The position numbers and the translations under genes were made by a program. A DNA stretch of 64,000 bases from Clostridium oryzae (GTDB taxonomy: Bacteria > Bacillota > Clostridia > Clostridiales > Clostridiaceae): assembly GCF_002029235.1 (NCBI RefSeq), contig NZ_MZGV01000010.1, positions 45,458 through 109,457 on the forward strand, written 5' to 3'. Positions 26,725 to 35,788 of the stretch are shown in pieces. Each line of letters starts with the position of its first letter. Within the stretch, counting starts at the first letter, position 1. The notes beneath the pieces were generated by a model that was not told where the DNA came from, made no database searches, and saw only the letters and a list, made by a program, of their open reading frames with translations.

Positions 26725-29289
26725 TTAGTTTCTGCTTTTCCCAAATTGCATATAAATAGTGTTGATAAGTGATATTATCCACGAGAAGAATAGTATAATC
26801 AGCCACTGTTTTCCTCCTAAAGCTACCGTGTGGAAAATTTGCTGAAAAGTTGGTACATATATTACTGTTAATAGCATAAGCACTGACGTTGTAACAGCTC
26901 CAACTAAATACATATTGCTGAATATATTGATACGGAAAAGTGGTTTCTTTTCTGACTTACATTCAAAGACATGAATCAGCTGTGATAACACCAGCGTTGA
27001 AAGAGCTATAGTCCTGCAGCTATCCAGTGAAAAACCAAAGTTTAATCCAACTAAGTAAGAAAGTACTGTGCAAATTCCTATTAGACTTCCTCTGATTAAT
27101 ATCTTCTCGGTAAGTCCCCTTGCAAATATATGCTCATTTTTTGGTCTAGGTTCTTCAATCATTGTATCATCTTCCGGCGGATCTACCCCTAATGCTATAG
27201 CTGGAAGTCCATCAGTTGCAAGATTTACAAACAGTATTTGTATTGCTATAAGTGGCGTTTGAAGATACATTAACGAAGCTAAAAACATTGTAAGTACTTC
27301 TCCAAGATTACAAGAAAGAAGATATCTTATGAATTTTCTTATGTTACCGTAAATAACTCTTCCTTCTTCTACCGCTGCCACAATAGTCGCAAAGTTATCA
27401 TCAAGAAGTATCATTGAAGCAGACTCTTTTGTAACGTCTGTTCCTGCTATACCCATAGCTATTCCAATATCAGCTTCTTTAATGGCTGGTGCATCATTAA
27501 CACCATCACCAGTCATTGCAACAATCTCCATATTTTTTTTAAAGTTTTTAACTATTCGCAGTTTATGTTCAGGGTTTACTCTTGCAAATATCCTTAATCC
27601 TTCGATTTTTGCACTGAGCTCACTATCTGACAATCTATCCAATTCCTCACCGGTTATGACTTGTTCCTTGCTAGTGCATATATCAAGATCCTTTCCAATG
27701 GCATAAGCAGTATTTTTATGATCTCCTGTAATCATTACTACCTTTATACCTGCTGATTTACATCGCATTACAGCATCTTTTACTTCTCTTCTCGGCGGAT
27801 CTATAATTCCTGCTGCACCTACAAATATTAAATTACTTTCCACATTTTTATTATGTACAATCCCAATCTCCTTATAAGCTGCTGCTATACATCTTAGCGC
27901 ATTATCTGACATAAGCTCTATATTACGAAGTATTCTCTTTTTCCACAACTGAGTCATCGGTTCTATACTTCCATTTACATATATTTTGGTACACTTTTCA
28001 AGGACTCTCTCCGGTGCACCCTTTACCAGACAAACCTCTTTTCCCCTTTCTCTGGAAATTACCGTCATCATTTTCCTTTCAGAATCAAAAGGTATATCAT
28101 AAGCCTTATTAAACGATGTTATGAAGTTCTGCAAATCTTTATTTTCTTTAAAAAATGCCCTTATCAGCGCGGTTTCAGTTGGATCTCCAAACAGAGCCTT
28201 TTCAAAATTTTTTTCAGTAAAATCAAAGCTGCAATCACTACATATAGTAAATATTTTTTTCAGCATGTTATCTTTTTCAAATATCTTAAGTTCCTTTTTA
28301 TCATTAGCAGATATGATTCTATCATTAAAATATAGCTTCTTTACAGTCATTTTATTTTCTGTCAGCGTCCCTGTTTTATCACTGCAAATGACTGAGGTGC
28401 ATCCTAAGGTTTCCACAGCAGGAAGTTTTCTAACCAGTGCATTTCGTTTAAGCATTCTCGAAACTCCAAGAGCTAAAGCTACCGTAACAATTGCAGTTAA
28501 TCCCTCTGGAATCGCTGCTACTGCTAAGCTTACCCCTAGAAGAAACATATCCATTATGTCATTCCCACGCATAATTCCAAGTATAGTTACAATGAAACAA
28601 ATAACAATACAGCCAACTACCATTATCTTGCCAAGAAAATTAAGTTTCTCTTTAAGGGGCGACTTTTCACGTTCAATATTCTGAAGCATGTTTGCTATCT
28701 TACCCATTTCTGTATCCATGCCTGTTTTTACTACTTTTGCTTCAACTCTTCCTTTTAGCATTATCGTTCCCATGTAGATATTGTTTTCTTCCTTTGCTGT
28801 ACTCTTAATCACACCCGTTGACTCTCCAGTGAGTAATGATTCATCTACTAACACATTACTTGATGTAACAATTATGCAGTCTGCTGGTATCCTGTCTCCG
28901 CTTTCTAGTACTAAAAGGTCCCCCAGAACTACATTTTCAGCATTGATAACCTTCAATCTTCCATTCCTTATAACCTTAGTGGTTGGCGCCGCCATCTTTT
29001 TTAGTGCATCCAAAGACCTCTCTGTTTTATATTCCTGTATGAACCCTAATATTGCATTCATCACGACTATTACAAGAATAGTTATTGCATCAGCCTTTTC
29101 TCCCATATAACCGGATATCACAGTAGCTACTATTAACACCCAGGTTATAAAATCATTAAATTGAGCTAGAAAAATTTTTAAAGGAGATATACTAGCTTTT
29201 TTTTCTAGTGTATTAGGGCCATACTTTTCAAGTCTTCTCTTAGCTTCTGATTCCGTAAGTCCCTTCAATAATTCTACTTGCTCTAACAT
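26725..29289 (-). CDS. Calcium-transporting P-type ATPase (P2A)
   Basis: Membrane pump that exports Ca2+ using ATP. 854 residues, with N-terminal cation-ATPase domain, eight to ten membrane segments, actuator motif TGES (about 154), phosphorylation site SDKTGTLTE (Asp near residue 309), nucleotide domain with VKGAPERVLEKC, and TGDGVNDAPAIK hinge. PEGLTAIVT in M4 and NLATDGLPA in M6 are the Ca-site signatures of SERCA/PMR1-type pumps. Single gene with terminator; ribosome site GGGAGG lies upstream of ATG. Confidence 0.95.
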   Translation of the reverse strand: MLEQVELLKGLTESEAKRRLEKYGPNTLEKKASISPLKIFLAQFNDFITWVLIVATVISGYMGEKADAITILVIVVMNAILGFIQEYKTERSLDALKKMAAPTTKVIRNGRLKVINAENVVLGDLLVLESGDRIPADCIIVTSSNVLVDESLLTGESTGVIKSTAKEENNIYMGTIMLKGRVEAKVVKTGMDTEMGKIANMLQNIEREKSPLKEKLNFLGKIMVVGCIVICFIVTILGIMRGNDIMDMFLLGVSLAVAAIPEGLTAIVTVALALGVSRMLKRNALVRKLPAVETLGCTSVICSDKTGTLTENKMTVKKLYFNDRIISANDKKELKIFEKDNMLKKIFTICSDCSFDFTEKNFEKALFGDPTETALIRAFFKENKDLQNFITSFNKAYDIPFDSERKMMTVISRERGKEVCLVKGAPERVLEKCTKIYVNGSIEPMTQLWKKRILRNIELMSDNALRCIAAAYKEIGIVHNKNVESNLIFVGAAGIIDPPRREVKDAVMRCKSAGIKVVMITGDHKNTAYAIGKDLDICTSKEQVITGEELDRLSDSELSAKIEGLRIFARVNPEHKLRIVKNFKKNMEIVAMTGDGVNDAPAIKEADIGIAMGIAGTDVTKESASMILLDDNFATIVAAVEEGRVIYGNIRKFIRYLLSCNLGEVLTMFLASLMYLQTPLIAIQILFVNLATDGLPAIALGVDPPEDDTMIEEPRPKNEHIFARGLTEKILIRGSLIGICTVLSYLVGLNFGFSLDSCRTIALSTLVLSQLIHVFECKSEKKPLFRINIFSNMYLVGAVTTSVLMLLTVIYVPTFQQIFHTVALGGKQWLIILFFSWIISLINTIYMQFGKSRN

Positions 29290-29357
29290 GTCCCAGTCCT
29301 CCCAGAGCTATATAAATTTCCTTATATATATATGTAGCATATTAATTAAACATTACC

Positions 29358-29395
29358 AAGAGAAGAGAAAAGAGTTAAGAGTAAGGAGAAAAGAG
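29358..29395. repeat. Polypurine tract, copy 4
   Basis: AGAGAAGAGAAAAGAGTTAAG-like tract in the divergent spacer (29290-29522) between the P-ATPase and pyrophosphatase genes. Unlike the others it has no clear hairpin and does not follow a stop codon on its strand. Confidence 0.6.
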
Positions 29396-29438
29396 CCGCA
29401 GAAAAATTATTACTTTAAGTTGTTTTATAATTATTTTC

Positions 29439-29467
29439 TTTACATTTTTGTGCATAATCTATAAAAT
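29439..29467 (+). promoter_or_regulatory. Sigma-A promoter of the pyrophosphatase gene
   Basis: TTTACA (29439-29444), exact 17-base spacer, TAAAAT (29462-29467), about 55 bases before the ATG. Confidence 0.55.
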
Positions 29468-29522
29468 AAATGTTGAATATACTTAAAAACATCATTACAA
29501 ACGGAAGGACGAATTAATTAAC

Positions 29523-31166
29523 ATGAAAGAAGTTATTTATATTACAGGACATAAAAATCCTGATACAGACTCAGTATGTGCTGCTATTGCATATGCAGAA
29601 TTCAAAAATAAAACGCAGAATACCCCGGCAATACCTGTAAGACTTGGTGAATTAAATCTGGAAACTAAATTTATTTTAGATTATTTTAAGATTCAACCTC
29701 CTATGCTTATCGATACTGTAAAGGTTCAAATAAGCGATTTAAATATAGATAAAATTGCTCCTGTATCACCTGATATTTCACTCAAAATGGCTTGGAACCT
29801 TATGAAAAGAAATAACGTTAAAACCATGCCTGTCACTAACGAGAGAAATAATCTGGTAGGTATAGTTTCTATGTCTAATCTCATATCTTCTTTTATGGAT
29901 ATATGGGATAATGCTATTTTAGCTAAAAGTCAAACTCCTCTTGACAATATAACTGCTACCCTCTCTGCTAAAATAATATATGTAGAGGAATCGAAGCCTT
30001 ACTTCGAAGGCAAGATCGTAATTACATCTATATCCTCTTCTTCTATCTCTGACACAATTAGCGAAGAAGATATAGCTATTTGCTCTGACAGTCCTGATGT
30101 CCAGAAGTTAGTTATTGAAAAAGGTATTTCTCTTTTAATTGTAACTGATAACAATAAAGTAGAAAAAAACATTATAGAATTAGCTCAAAAAAATAAATGT
30201 TCAGTAATCGTTACTCCACATGACAGCTTTACAGCTGCAAGACTTATAACTCAGAGTATCCCTGTAAAATACGTAATGACTAAAGATAATCTTATTAGTT
30301 TTTCTACAGAAGATTTTGTAGATGAAATTAGAGATGTAATGCTGGAAAACCGATATAGGAGCTACCCAATTATCGGAAAAGATGATGCAGTTATTGGAAG
30401 TATATCCAGATATCATTTGATTTCCAAAAACAGAAAAAAGGTTATACTCCTTGACCACAATGAAAGATCTCAGGCAGTAGATGGCCTTGAGGAGGCAGAA
30501 GTGCTTGAAATTATAGATCATCACAGAATAGCAGATGTACAGACTGGAAATCCTATATACTTTAGAAATGAACCCGTGGGCAGTACTTCTACAATTATAG
30601 CTTCAATATTTTTCGAAAATGGTATAAGACCAAGTAAAAATGTGGCAGGAATTTTATGTGCTGCAATAATCTCTGATACGCTGTTATTAAAGTCACCAAC
30701 TTCTACAATTGTTGATCAGATAATGCTAAAGAGACTTTCTGCTATTGCCGATTTGGACCCTGAAAAATTTGCTAAGGAAATGTTTAAAGCAGGAACCTCC
30801 CTCAGAGATAAAAGTCCTGAAGAAATATTTCATCAAGATTTTAAGGCCTTCAGCATTAATGATCTTAAAGTTGGAGTTTCTCAAATAGGAACACTTGATA
30901 TGGAAGGAATGGAGGCAATGAAGAAGTCTATATTAGAGCTTATGAATAGAAAAGTTAGGGAAAATGGCTTCTTTATTCTTATATTTATGATTACAGATAT
31001 ACTTAAAGGCGGATCCGAGCTTATTATAGCAGGAGAAGAAAAAGAAATCTTATCTAAAGCGTTTAACGTGGAGTTTGAAAACAACAGTGTTTATCTTCCT
31101 GGAGTTGTTTCAAGAAAGAAACAAGTAATTCCGCCAATAAGTTCAGCTATTGCAAATATGAAGTAA
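29523..31166 (+). CDS. ppaC: Manganese-dependent inorganic pyrophosphatase (family II) with CBS and DRTGG domains
   Basis: Hydrolyses pyrophosphate to phosphate in the cytoplasm. 547 residues: DHH domain begins at once (GHKNPDTDSVCAA, residues 9-21, metal ligands H and D), is split by an insert of about 250 residues holding two CBS domains and a DRTGG domain (about 70-310), then continues with IDHHRIAD (about 335) and the DHHA2 domain ending with SRKKQ. Such inserts bind adenine nucleotides and make the enzyme sensitive to AMP/ATP or diadenosine polyphosphates in characterised clostridial members. Single-gene unit. Confidence 0.95.
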   Translation: MKEVIYITGHKNPDTDSVCAAIAYAEFKNKTQNTPAIPVRLGELNLETKFILDYFKIQPPMLIDTVKVQISDLNIDKIAPVSPDISLKMAWNLMKRNNVKTMPVTNERNNLVGIVSMSNLISSFMDIWDNAILAKSQTPLDNITATLSAKIIYVEESKPYFEGKIVITSISSSSISDTISEEDIAICSDSPDVQKLVIEKGISLLIVTDNNKVEKNIIELAQKNKCSVIVTPHDSFTAARLITQSIPVKYVMTKDNLISFSTEDFVDEIRDVMLENRYRSYPIIGKDDAVIGSISRYHLISKNRKKVILLDHNERSQAVDGLEEAEVLEIIDHHRIADVQTGNPIYFRNEPVGSTSTIIASIFFENGIRPSKNVAGILCAAIISDTLLLKSPTSTIVDQIMLKRLSAIADLDPEKFAKEMFKAGTSLRDKSPEEIFHQDFKAFSINDLKVGVSQIGTLDMEGMEAMKKSILELMNRKVRENGFFILIFMITDILKGGSELIIAGEEKEILSKAFNVEFENNSVYLPGVVSRKKQVIPPISSAIANMK

Positions 31167-31357
31167 AAAATGGTTACACCCTATGTCGGCCGGTTACGTT
31201 CATTAAGCAATTACACCGCATCTTTTAGGCAAATTTCCTAATGGCTCATAACTCGGCTACGCCTCAAACAATTCGCCATCTTAACGGAAATTTGCCTAAA
31301 AGACATGGGTAATTGCTAAATTCACTCCAAATGCCTCCGTCGGATGTAACCATTTTT
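31165..31357. repeat. 192-bp palindromic repeat, copy 2
   Basis: Begins within the ppaC stop codon. Ends TGGTTACA / TGTAACCA flanked by A and T runs. It matches the copy at 23271-23462 in the same orientation, most strongly in the inner part (GGCTCATAACTCGGCT-type core). Several differences between arms are compensated on the other side, for instance the outer ends. Homology to the first copy continues to about 31500. The spacer 31167-31652 holds no convincing gene. Confidence 0.85.
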
Positions 31358-31582
31358 AATGCCCTGACTCTTAATATTCATAAAATACTCTTATTATACC
31401 GCTTCTGTTGCCTTCTTATCTTAATTTATTGACTTCAAAATATATTACTGTTTCTTTTTAACTTCTTCGCAAACATGATGAAACGTTTCTATATTTAATG
31501 ATAATCTTTTTTGCTTTATATAAAAGTATCTTAACACTATCCAAAAACATAAATTCCTAAAAAGAAACAAAATTTATTCATA

Positions 31583-31652
31583 GGAATTCAGTGTGACTGA
31601 ATTCCCACCTTCACTTGTCTCTTTACTCTTTACTCTTTTCTCTCTTCTCTTT
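31583..31652. repeat. Polypurine tract and GAATTC hairpin, copy 5 (on minus strand)
   Basis: On the minus strand, directly after the stop of the small Tyr-rich gene: purine tract 31652-31612, then a 10-bp hairpin GGAATTCAGT / ACTGAATTCC (31583-31605). Confidence 0.75.
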
Positions 31653-31928
31653 TTACAAGCATATGTCTTGAATGTTTACTGTTGTAATTTTTAGATTACT
31701 AGCTGCTACAGGTTCAGGGAAAACTGGCTGAGGAAGAACACCATTATATAATGTATTGGTATTGTAACCAAATTTATTATCATATATAGGCTTATCCTTA
31801 ACAATAGGCTGAGAATATGGATATACATATGGCCATGTATTAAAAACTCTTTCAGATGAATATGAATTAGACTTAAAACATTGTTCATTACAATTTATCA
31901 TCATATCAGAATAGTTACAATTTAACAT
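31653..31928 (-). CDS. Small Tyr/Asn/Pro-rich hypothetical protein
   Basis: 91 residues with four cysteines in the N-terminal third and last residues, many Tyr, Asn and Pro, and no hydrophobic segment. AGGGGT lies 8 bases before ATG, which supports it being translated. Composition recalls spore-coat-type proteins, but I see no family motif, so no function is given. Confidence 0.6.
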   Translation of the reverse strand: MLNCNYSDMMINCNEQCFKSNSYSSERVFNTWPYVYPYSQPIVKDKPIYDNKFGYNTNTLYNGVLPQPVFPEPVAASNLKITTVNIQDICL

Positions 31929-32003
31929 AATATCTCTACCCCTTCATTTTTAATAATAGTAGATTATATGTATTAATAAATAGATTTATACTATCCCTAA
32001 TGC

Positions 32004-32036
32004 TAAAAAAGAATTCAGTGCCAAACTGAATTCTTT
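32004..32036 (-). terminator. Intrinsic terminator of the flagellar operon
   Basis: Minus strand: 11-bp stem AAGAATTCAGT / ACTGAATTCTT (32035-32009), 5-base loop, then TTTTTT. It follows the stop of the last rod gene by about 30 bases. Confidence 0.8.
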
Positions 32037-32062
32037 CCTTATCTTTACTCTTTTCTCTTTTT
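32005..32062. repeat. Polypurine tract and GAATTC hairpin, copy 6 (on minus strand), at the end of the flagellar operon
   Basis: Minus strand: purine tract 32062-32041, then the stem described in the terminator entry. Together they follow the last flagellar gene. Confidence 0.7.
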
Positions 32063-32064
32063 TA

Positions 32065-32847
32065 CTATCTGCTTCTTAAATTATTAACCATCTGCCACAT
32101 GGAATCAGCAGTCTGAATACCCTTTGAGCCCAATTGAAAAGCTCTCTGGGTGACTATAAGATCAGACATCGTTTTTCCGACATTTACATTGGAAGCTTCT
32201 GTATAGCCTTGCAATACATCTGTACCATTAGTCTGAAACATATTAACACCATTATCTGGCTTAAATAAACTATCGCCAGAAGGAATCATAGCTTCAGATC
32301 CTGTAGTGTTATATACTGGAATACGACCTATTATCTTATTCGAACCATTTAATGTTATTGAGCCATCCTCAGTAACATGGAAATTATCATCTGTTAGTTT
32401 AACATTATTAGCATTATATCCGTTAGCATATTCTATAGTAACTTTATTTCCATCATGATCTACTAACTGTCCGTTAGCATCTAATAGGAATTCGCCGTTT
32501 CTAGTATAAGCCTTCTCTCCAGATGAAGTGGTTACCTCAAAATATCCTGGACCATCTAATGCAAGATTAGTAGATAAATCTGACTTTACCATTGAACCTT
32601 GAACTGTACTCATCATCCAATCAGTTGATTTAACACCAGAGCCTGTATAAGGATCCTTAACTCTTTTACCATTTTCAGTAACCGGATACCCTTTTCTGTT
32701 TAATGTTTCTGATACTAAATCCTGAAATGAAACAATTTTACTCTTATATCCACTAGTTGTTGAGTTTGCAAGATCATTTGATATTGCGTCTAATTTATTC
32801 TGATTTGCTGTCATAGCACTTTTACTATTCCATAAAATTCTTAACAA
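32065..32847 (-). CDS. flgG: Flagellar basal-body rod protein, FlgG/FlgF family
   Basis: Distal-rod type protein exported by the flagellar secretion system. 260 residues. N-terminal rod motif ANQNKLDAISNDLANSTTSG (about 14-33), a central beta region and C-terminal helix ending SDLIVTQRAFQLGSKGIQTA. It is the last gene of the operon and is paired with a similar gene 32 bases upstream; which of the two is the true distal rod FlgG and which FlgF is not fixed by sequence alone. Confidence 0.88.
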   Translation of the reverse strand: MLRILWNSKSAMTANQNKLDAISNDLANSTTSGYKSKIVSFQDLVSETLNRKGYPVTENGKRVKDPYTGSGVKSTDWMMSTVQGSMVKSDLSTNLALDGPGYFEVTTSSGEKAYTRNGEFLLDANGQLVDHDGNKVTIEYANGYNANNVKLTDDNFHVTEDGSITLNGSNKIIGRIPVYNTTGSEAMIPSGDSLFKPDNGVNMFQTNGTDVLQGYTEASNVNVGKTMSDLIVTQRAFQLGSKGIQTADSMWQMVNNLRSR

Positions 32848-32879
32848 AATAGCACCTCCTAAAATTCAAATTCTAAAGT

Positions 32880-33659
32880 TTATATCTTTCCAACATCATT
32901 TACTGCTTTTCCCAAAGTTTCATCCATCGTCTGCACTACCTTCTGATCTGATTCAAAATTTCTCATTACAGACATCATATCAACCATAGAATTTATAATA
33001 TTAACATTAGACTTTTCCAATGATTTTTGTTTTACTGTAGTTTGTTGAGCTGCAATTGGATTATTTCCACTGTATAAGTTATCTCCTTGCTTCTGCAGTG
33101 CATTATAATTATTGAAATCTACAATGCCAAAATTATAAGCTAATCTTCCATCTAAGTATATATTGTTATTTGCATCTACTGTCATCTTTGAATTATCTAC
33201 CTTTATAGGTTCCAAAGCATTAGTAGCAGCGTTTCTTCCAAGAACTCTGTACCCGCTGTCATTGACAAGATATCCATCATTGCTTACATGAAAATGTCCA
33301 TCCCTTGTATAGTAATTGGCAGCTTTTCCATTTACAGTCCCCTGTACTGTGAAAAAACCTGATCCACTTAGAGCAAAATCAGTATCCTCATCTGTGTTAA
33401 CTAGATCACCTTGAGTAAAATCTGTATAGGTTTCATCTATTTTACTTCCGTAACTCAATTTGCCTAATCGGCTAGTAACATTACGATTTCCTGCAATCCT
33501 ATCACGGTTTTCAATATATACATCACCGAAATTCTTAATTTTTAGATCATCAGATTTATATCCATTAGTATTTGCATTTGCCATATTATTAGTTATTACA
33601 TCCTGTTTTGCTTCCTGTGTAATAAGTCCTGATACAGCTGTATAAAGTCCTCTTATCAT
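32880..33659 (-). CDS. flgF: Flagellar basal-body rod protein, FlgF/FlhO family
   Basis: 259 residues. Begins MIRGLYTAVSGLITQEAKQD, followed by NNMANANTNGYKSD; C-terminal INSMVDMMSVMRNFESDQK is the usual coiled-coil segment. The LSGSGFFTVQG stretch is typical of FlgF/FlgG. Its ATG overlaps the TGA of the small membrane gene upstream (ATGA), so they are coupled. In Bacillus the equivalent pair is flhO-flhP. Confidence 0.88.
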   Translation of the reverse strand: MIRGLYTAVSGLITQEAKQDVITNNMANANTNGYKSDDLKIKNFGDVYIENRDRIAGNRNVTSRLGKLSYGSKIDETYTDFTQGDLVNTDEDTDFALSGSGFFTVQGTVNGKAANYYTRDGHFHVSNDGYLVNDSGYRVLGRNAATNALEPIKVDNSKMTVDANNNIYLDGRLAYNFGIVDFNNYNALQKQGDNLYSGNNPIAAQQTTVKQKSLEKSNVNIINSMVDMMSVMRNFESDQKVVQTMDETLGKAVNDVGKI

Positions 33660-33877
33660 TTCGAATTACCTCCATCAATAACTTTGTACTCATCCGGGTA
33701 TCCCATTCCAAGTGTTCTAGCTTTCTGTTCGATCTGAGCGTTTGTTAGCTTTCCTGAATTAACAGCCGTCATAAGCATTACTGAAATTACCATTCCAATA
33801 CCTATCCCAAGTAATACCTTTTTATCAGAAAGAAATTTAAGTAAGCTTTTTATTTGATGTACAAATCCCTTATTAAT
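33656..33877 (-). CDS. Small membrane protein in the flagellar operon, probable ATT start
   Basis: 73 residues if begun at ATT 33877: basic N-terminus (about 1-20), one membrane segment (about 21-38) and a C-terminal motif QIEQKARTLGMGYPDEYKV. The frame has no ATG/GTG/TTG at its 5' end; AAGGGGGA (33884-33891) sits 7 bases before the ATT. The first ATG (33793) would leave 45 residues and cut the membrane segment. The 3' end overlaps the flgF start. I know no function; the tail resembles small helices seen in other clostridial flagellar membrane proteins. Confidence 0.6.
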   Translation of the reverse strand: MNKGFVHQIKSLLKFLSDKKVLLGIGIGMVISVMLMTAVNSGKLTNAQIEQKARTLGMGYPDEYKVIDGGNSK

Positions 33878-34347
33878 AGTACTTCCCCCTTACCTAAACT
33901 TAATTTTTCGCAAACCTGTTCTTCAGTGTAACCTTCTTTTAAAAGTTTTTCAATCTCTGCGACCTTGAAGCTATTACCACTGCTTAATTGTGTGTCTTCG
34001 TTATCAATATTTTCAGCATTAGCTGTTCCATCCTCTGAACTCTTCATATCGTCCTCTATATTGTCCTGTTCAATACTATATTCGTCCTGTTCATCAAAAT
34101 TCTTAAGGCTATTTCCATTATTTTCATCACTTTTATCTAATCTGCTTTTTATATCGTAAATCTCTGTTTGAAGCTCTAATATAGTCTCAGCCATCTCTTT
34201 TCGTAACGTCGTTATAAGTTCATTAGTTTCATTTATGTTCGCTTGCCTATCATTATATACTGTTTTAAAACTTCTCTGCTCCTTGCGAATCAACCATGTA
34301 TTAATGCATATAAGTAAAAGTCCAACTACTAATAAAAAAGCAGCCAT
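33850..34347 (-). CDS. Membrane-anchored hypothetical protein with C-terminal HTH-like segment
   Basis: 165 residues: membrane segment at once (MAAFLLVVGLLLICINTWLI), coiled coil (about 35-75), acidic Asp/Glu/Asn-rich linker (about 75-120) and a compact C-terminal part (about 125-165) with VAEIEKLLKEGYTEEQVCEK, like DUF6115-type proteins encoded after sigD in Firmicutes. ATG 34347 has GGAGG 5 bases upstream; a TTG 12 bases earlier overlaps that site. Role unknown; flagellar context. Confidence 0.8.
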   Translation of the reverse strand: MAAFLLVVGLLLICINTWLIRKEQRSFKTVYNDRQANINETNELITTLRKEMAETILELQTEIYDIKSRLDKSDENNGNSLKNFDEQDEYSIEQDNIEDDMKSSEDGTANAENIDNEDTQLSSGNSFKVAEIEKLLKEGYTEEQVCEKLSLGKGEVLLIRDLYIK

Positions 34348-34359
34348 ATAATCCTCCAA

Positions 34360-35094
34360 TCAATTAAAATCCTCATATTTCAGTTTTTTCAGAATTTTGC
34401 GCATATGTACTATAGCTCTGCTATGAAGCTGACAAACTCTAGACTCTGATATTTCTAATATCCTGCCTATTTCTTTAAGAGTTAGTCCCTCATAATAATA
34501 CAGAGAAATAACCGTTCTATCTTTTTCGTTAAGCTCATCAATAGCTTTACTAAGATATTGCAGTTCTTCCTTCTCTTCCATATTTCTGATTGGGTTAGGA
34601 CTGTTCTTATCTTCTATACTTCCCATAAGTTCAATATCGTCATCTTCTGAAAATAGTATATTATCTAATGACACCTGGGAAATATAATTTATATAATTCT
34701 GTATTTCAGCTACATCATCAATCGTCATGTTTAAGTGCTGGGCTATTTCAAAATCCGTTGGATCCCTTAGCAGTTTTGATTGAAGCTTGTCTATAGCGTT
34801 ATTATATTGATTTAATTTATCCATAGCCCCTTTGGAGATTGGACTATTACGCCTGATTTCATCTATCATAGAGCCTTTGATTCTTATAGAGGCATACGTT
34901 GAAAATTTCATACCTTTGGACGCATCAAACTTATTTACCGCGTCCATAAGCCCTACCATACCATAACCTACAAGATCTTCATATTCAACATACTTACTCT
35001 TGCCAATAATAACTCTAGATGCCAAATACTTTACTAGAGGAATATATTTTTTTATTACTTGTTCACGTAAATCTACAGCTTCTGAAATAGCCAT
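34360..35094 (-). CDS. fliA: RNA polymerase sigma-28 factor, FliA/SigD/WhiG family
   Basis: Directs polymerase to late flagellar and motility promoters. 244 residues: region 2 with YEDLVGYGMVGLMDAVNKFD and KFSTYASIRIKGSMIDEIR, region 3 (about 95-150), region 4 with LTLKEIGRILEISESRVCQL helix-turn-helix. It sits inside the operon, as sigD does in Bacillus. A matching promoter is found before the flagellin gene. The anti-sigma factor flgM is not in this window. Confidence 0.95.
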   Translation of the reverse strand: MAISEAVDLREQVIKKYIPLVKYLASRVIIGKSKYVEYEDLVGYGMVGLMDAVNKFDASKGMKFSTYASIRIKGSMIDEIRRNSPISKGAMDKLNQYNNAIDKLQSKLLRDPTDFEIAQHLNMTIDDVAEIQNYINYISQVSLDNILFSEDDDIELMGSIEDKNSPNPIRNMEEKEELQYLSKAIDELNEKDRTVISLYYYEGLTLKEIGRILEISESRVCQLHSRAIVHMRKILKKLKYEDFN

Positions 35095-35131
35095 ACTTTC
35101 TCCTCCTAAACATTTAACTTTAGAAATTTAT

Positions 35132-35776
35132 TTATAGCATAGTTCTCTTTTGCTTTCTCATTATCTCAAAAATATGGTGTATTATTTTATCCCTAGTACT
35201 CTCTTCTACATTAATTAAATTTACTCCATATATATATTTATTGTCCACATGATCAACTCTTACTACCTCTCCCATAACCTTTATCTGATTATCGGAAAAA
35301 TTTAATTTAGCAATTATAAGATCTTTTAAGCTTAAAACAGTTTTACTGCTCAGTCTAAAACCGCCTCCGCTAAGATCAAGAATGGTTCCTTCATATATCT
35401 GCTCTAATTCAACGTAACTGCCCGGCCTGTCATGCCTTGCTTCCAATTTGGTATATTGGATATCATACATCACATTAATTCTAACAAATTCTCTTCTTTG
35501 AACTCTCTCAACGTCGCTTGGATATTCTATAGACAGCATAGGTATCTTATTTTCAGACACTCGTCCTATTACTTTCGAAGAAAATTTATATCTATACTGA
35601 TCGTCATAATAAAATACTTCTAATATATCTCCTCGTGAGGGTGTAATATATACCCCGTCTTTTACCGGTAAGCTTACAAGCATTTTATCTTTTGTTATAT
35701 TCTGAATATTACTTTTGTACATTTCTTCTTCAACTTGTATTTCAATTCTAGCATTTAACTTAAGTTCTATCTTCAT
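35132..35776 (-). CDS. ycgR: PilZ-domain flagellar brake protein (YcgR-like)
   Basis: 214 residues with a YcgR N-terminal beta domain (about 1-95) and a PilZ domain (about 96-210). The c-di-GMP motifs are present: RRxxxR type in QRREFVR (about 102-108) and DLSGGGFRL (about 141-149). In Bacillus and E. coli the homologue slows the motor when c-di-GMP is high. Location between flhG and sigD fits. Binding is inferred from motifs. Confidence 0.88.
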   Translation of the reverse strand: MKIELKLNARIEIQVEEEMYKSNIQNITKDKMLVSLPVKDGVYITPSRGDILEVFYYDDQYRYKFSSKVIGRVSENKIPMLSIEYPSDVERVQRREFVRINVMYDIQYTKLEARHDRPGSYVELEQIYEGTILDLSGGGFRLSSKTVLSLKDLIIAKLNFSDNQIKVMGEVVRVDHVDNKYIYGVNLINVEESTRDKIIHHIFEIMRKQKRTML

Positions 35777-35788
35777 TGTCTACCTCAC

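Noticed and set aside
28121..28684. 187-codon plus-strand open frame inside the P-type ATPase gene
   Set aside because: It is antisense to a complete conserved gene, lacks a ribosome site and looks like a codon shadow.
33656..33793. 45-residue version of the small flagellar membrane protein from internal ATG 33793
   Set aside because: No ribosome site precedes it and it would cut the membrane segment in two.
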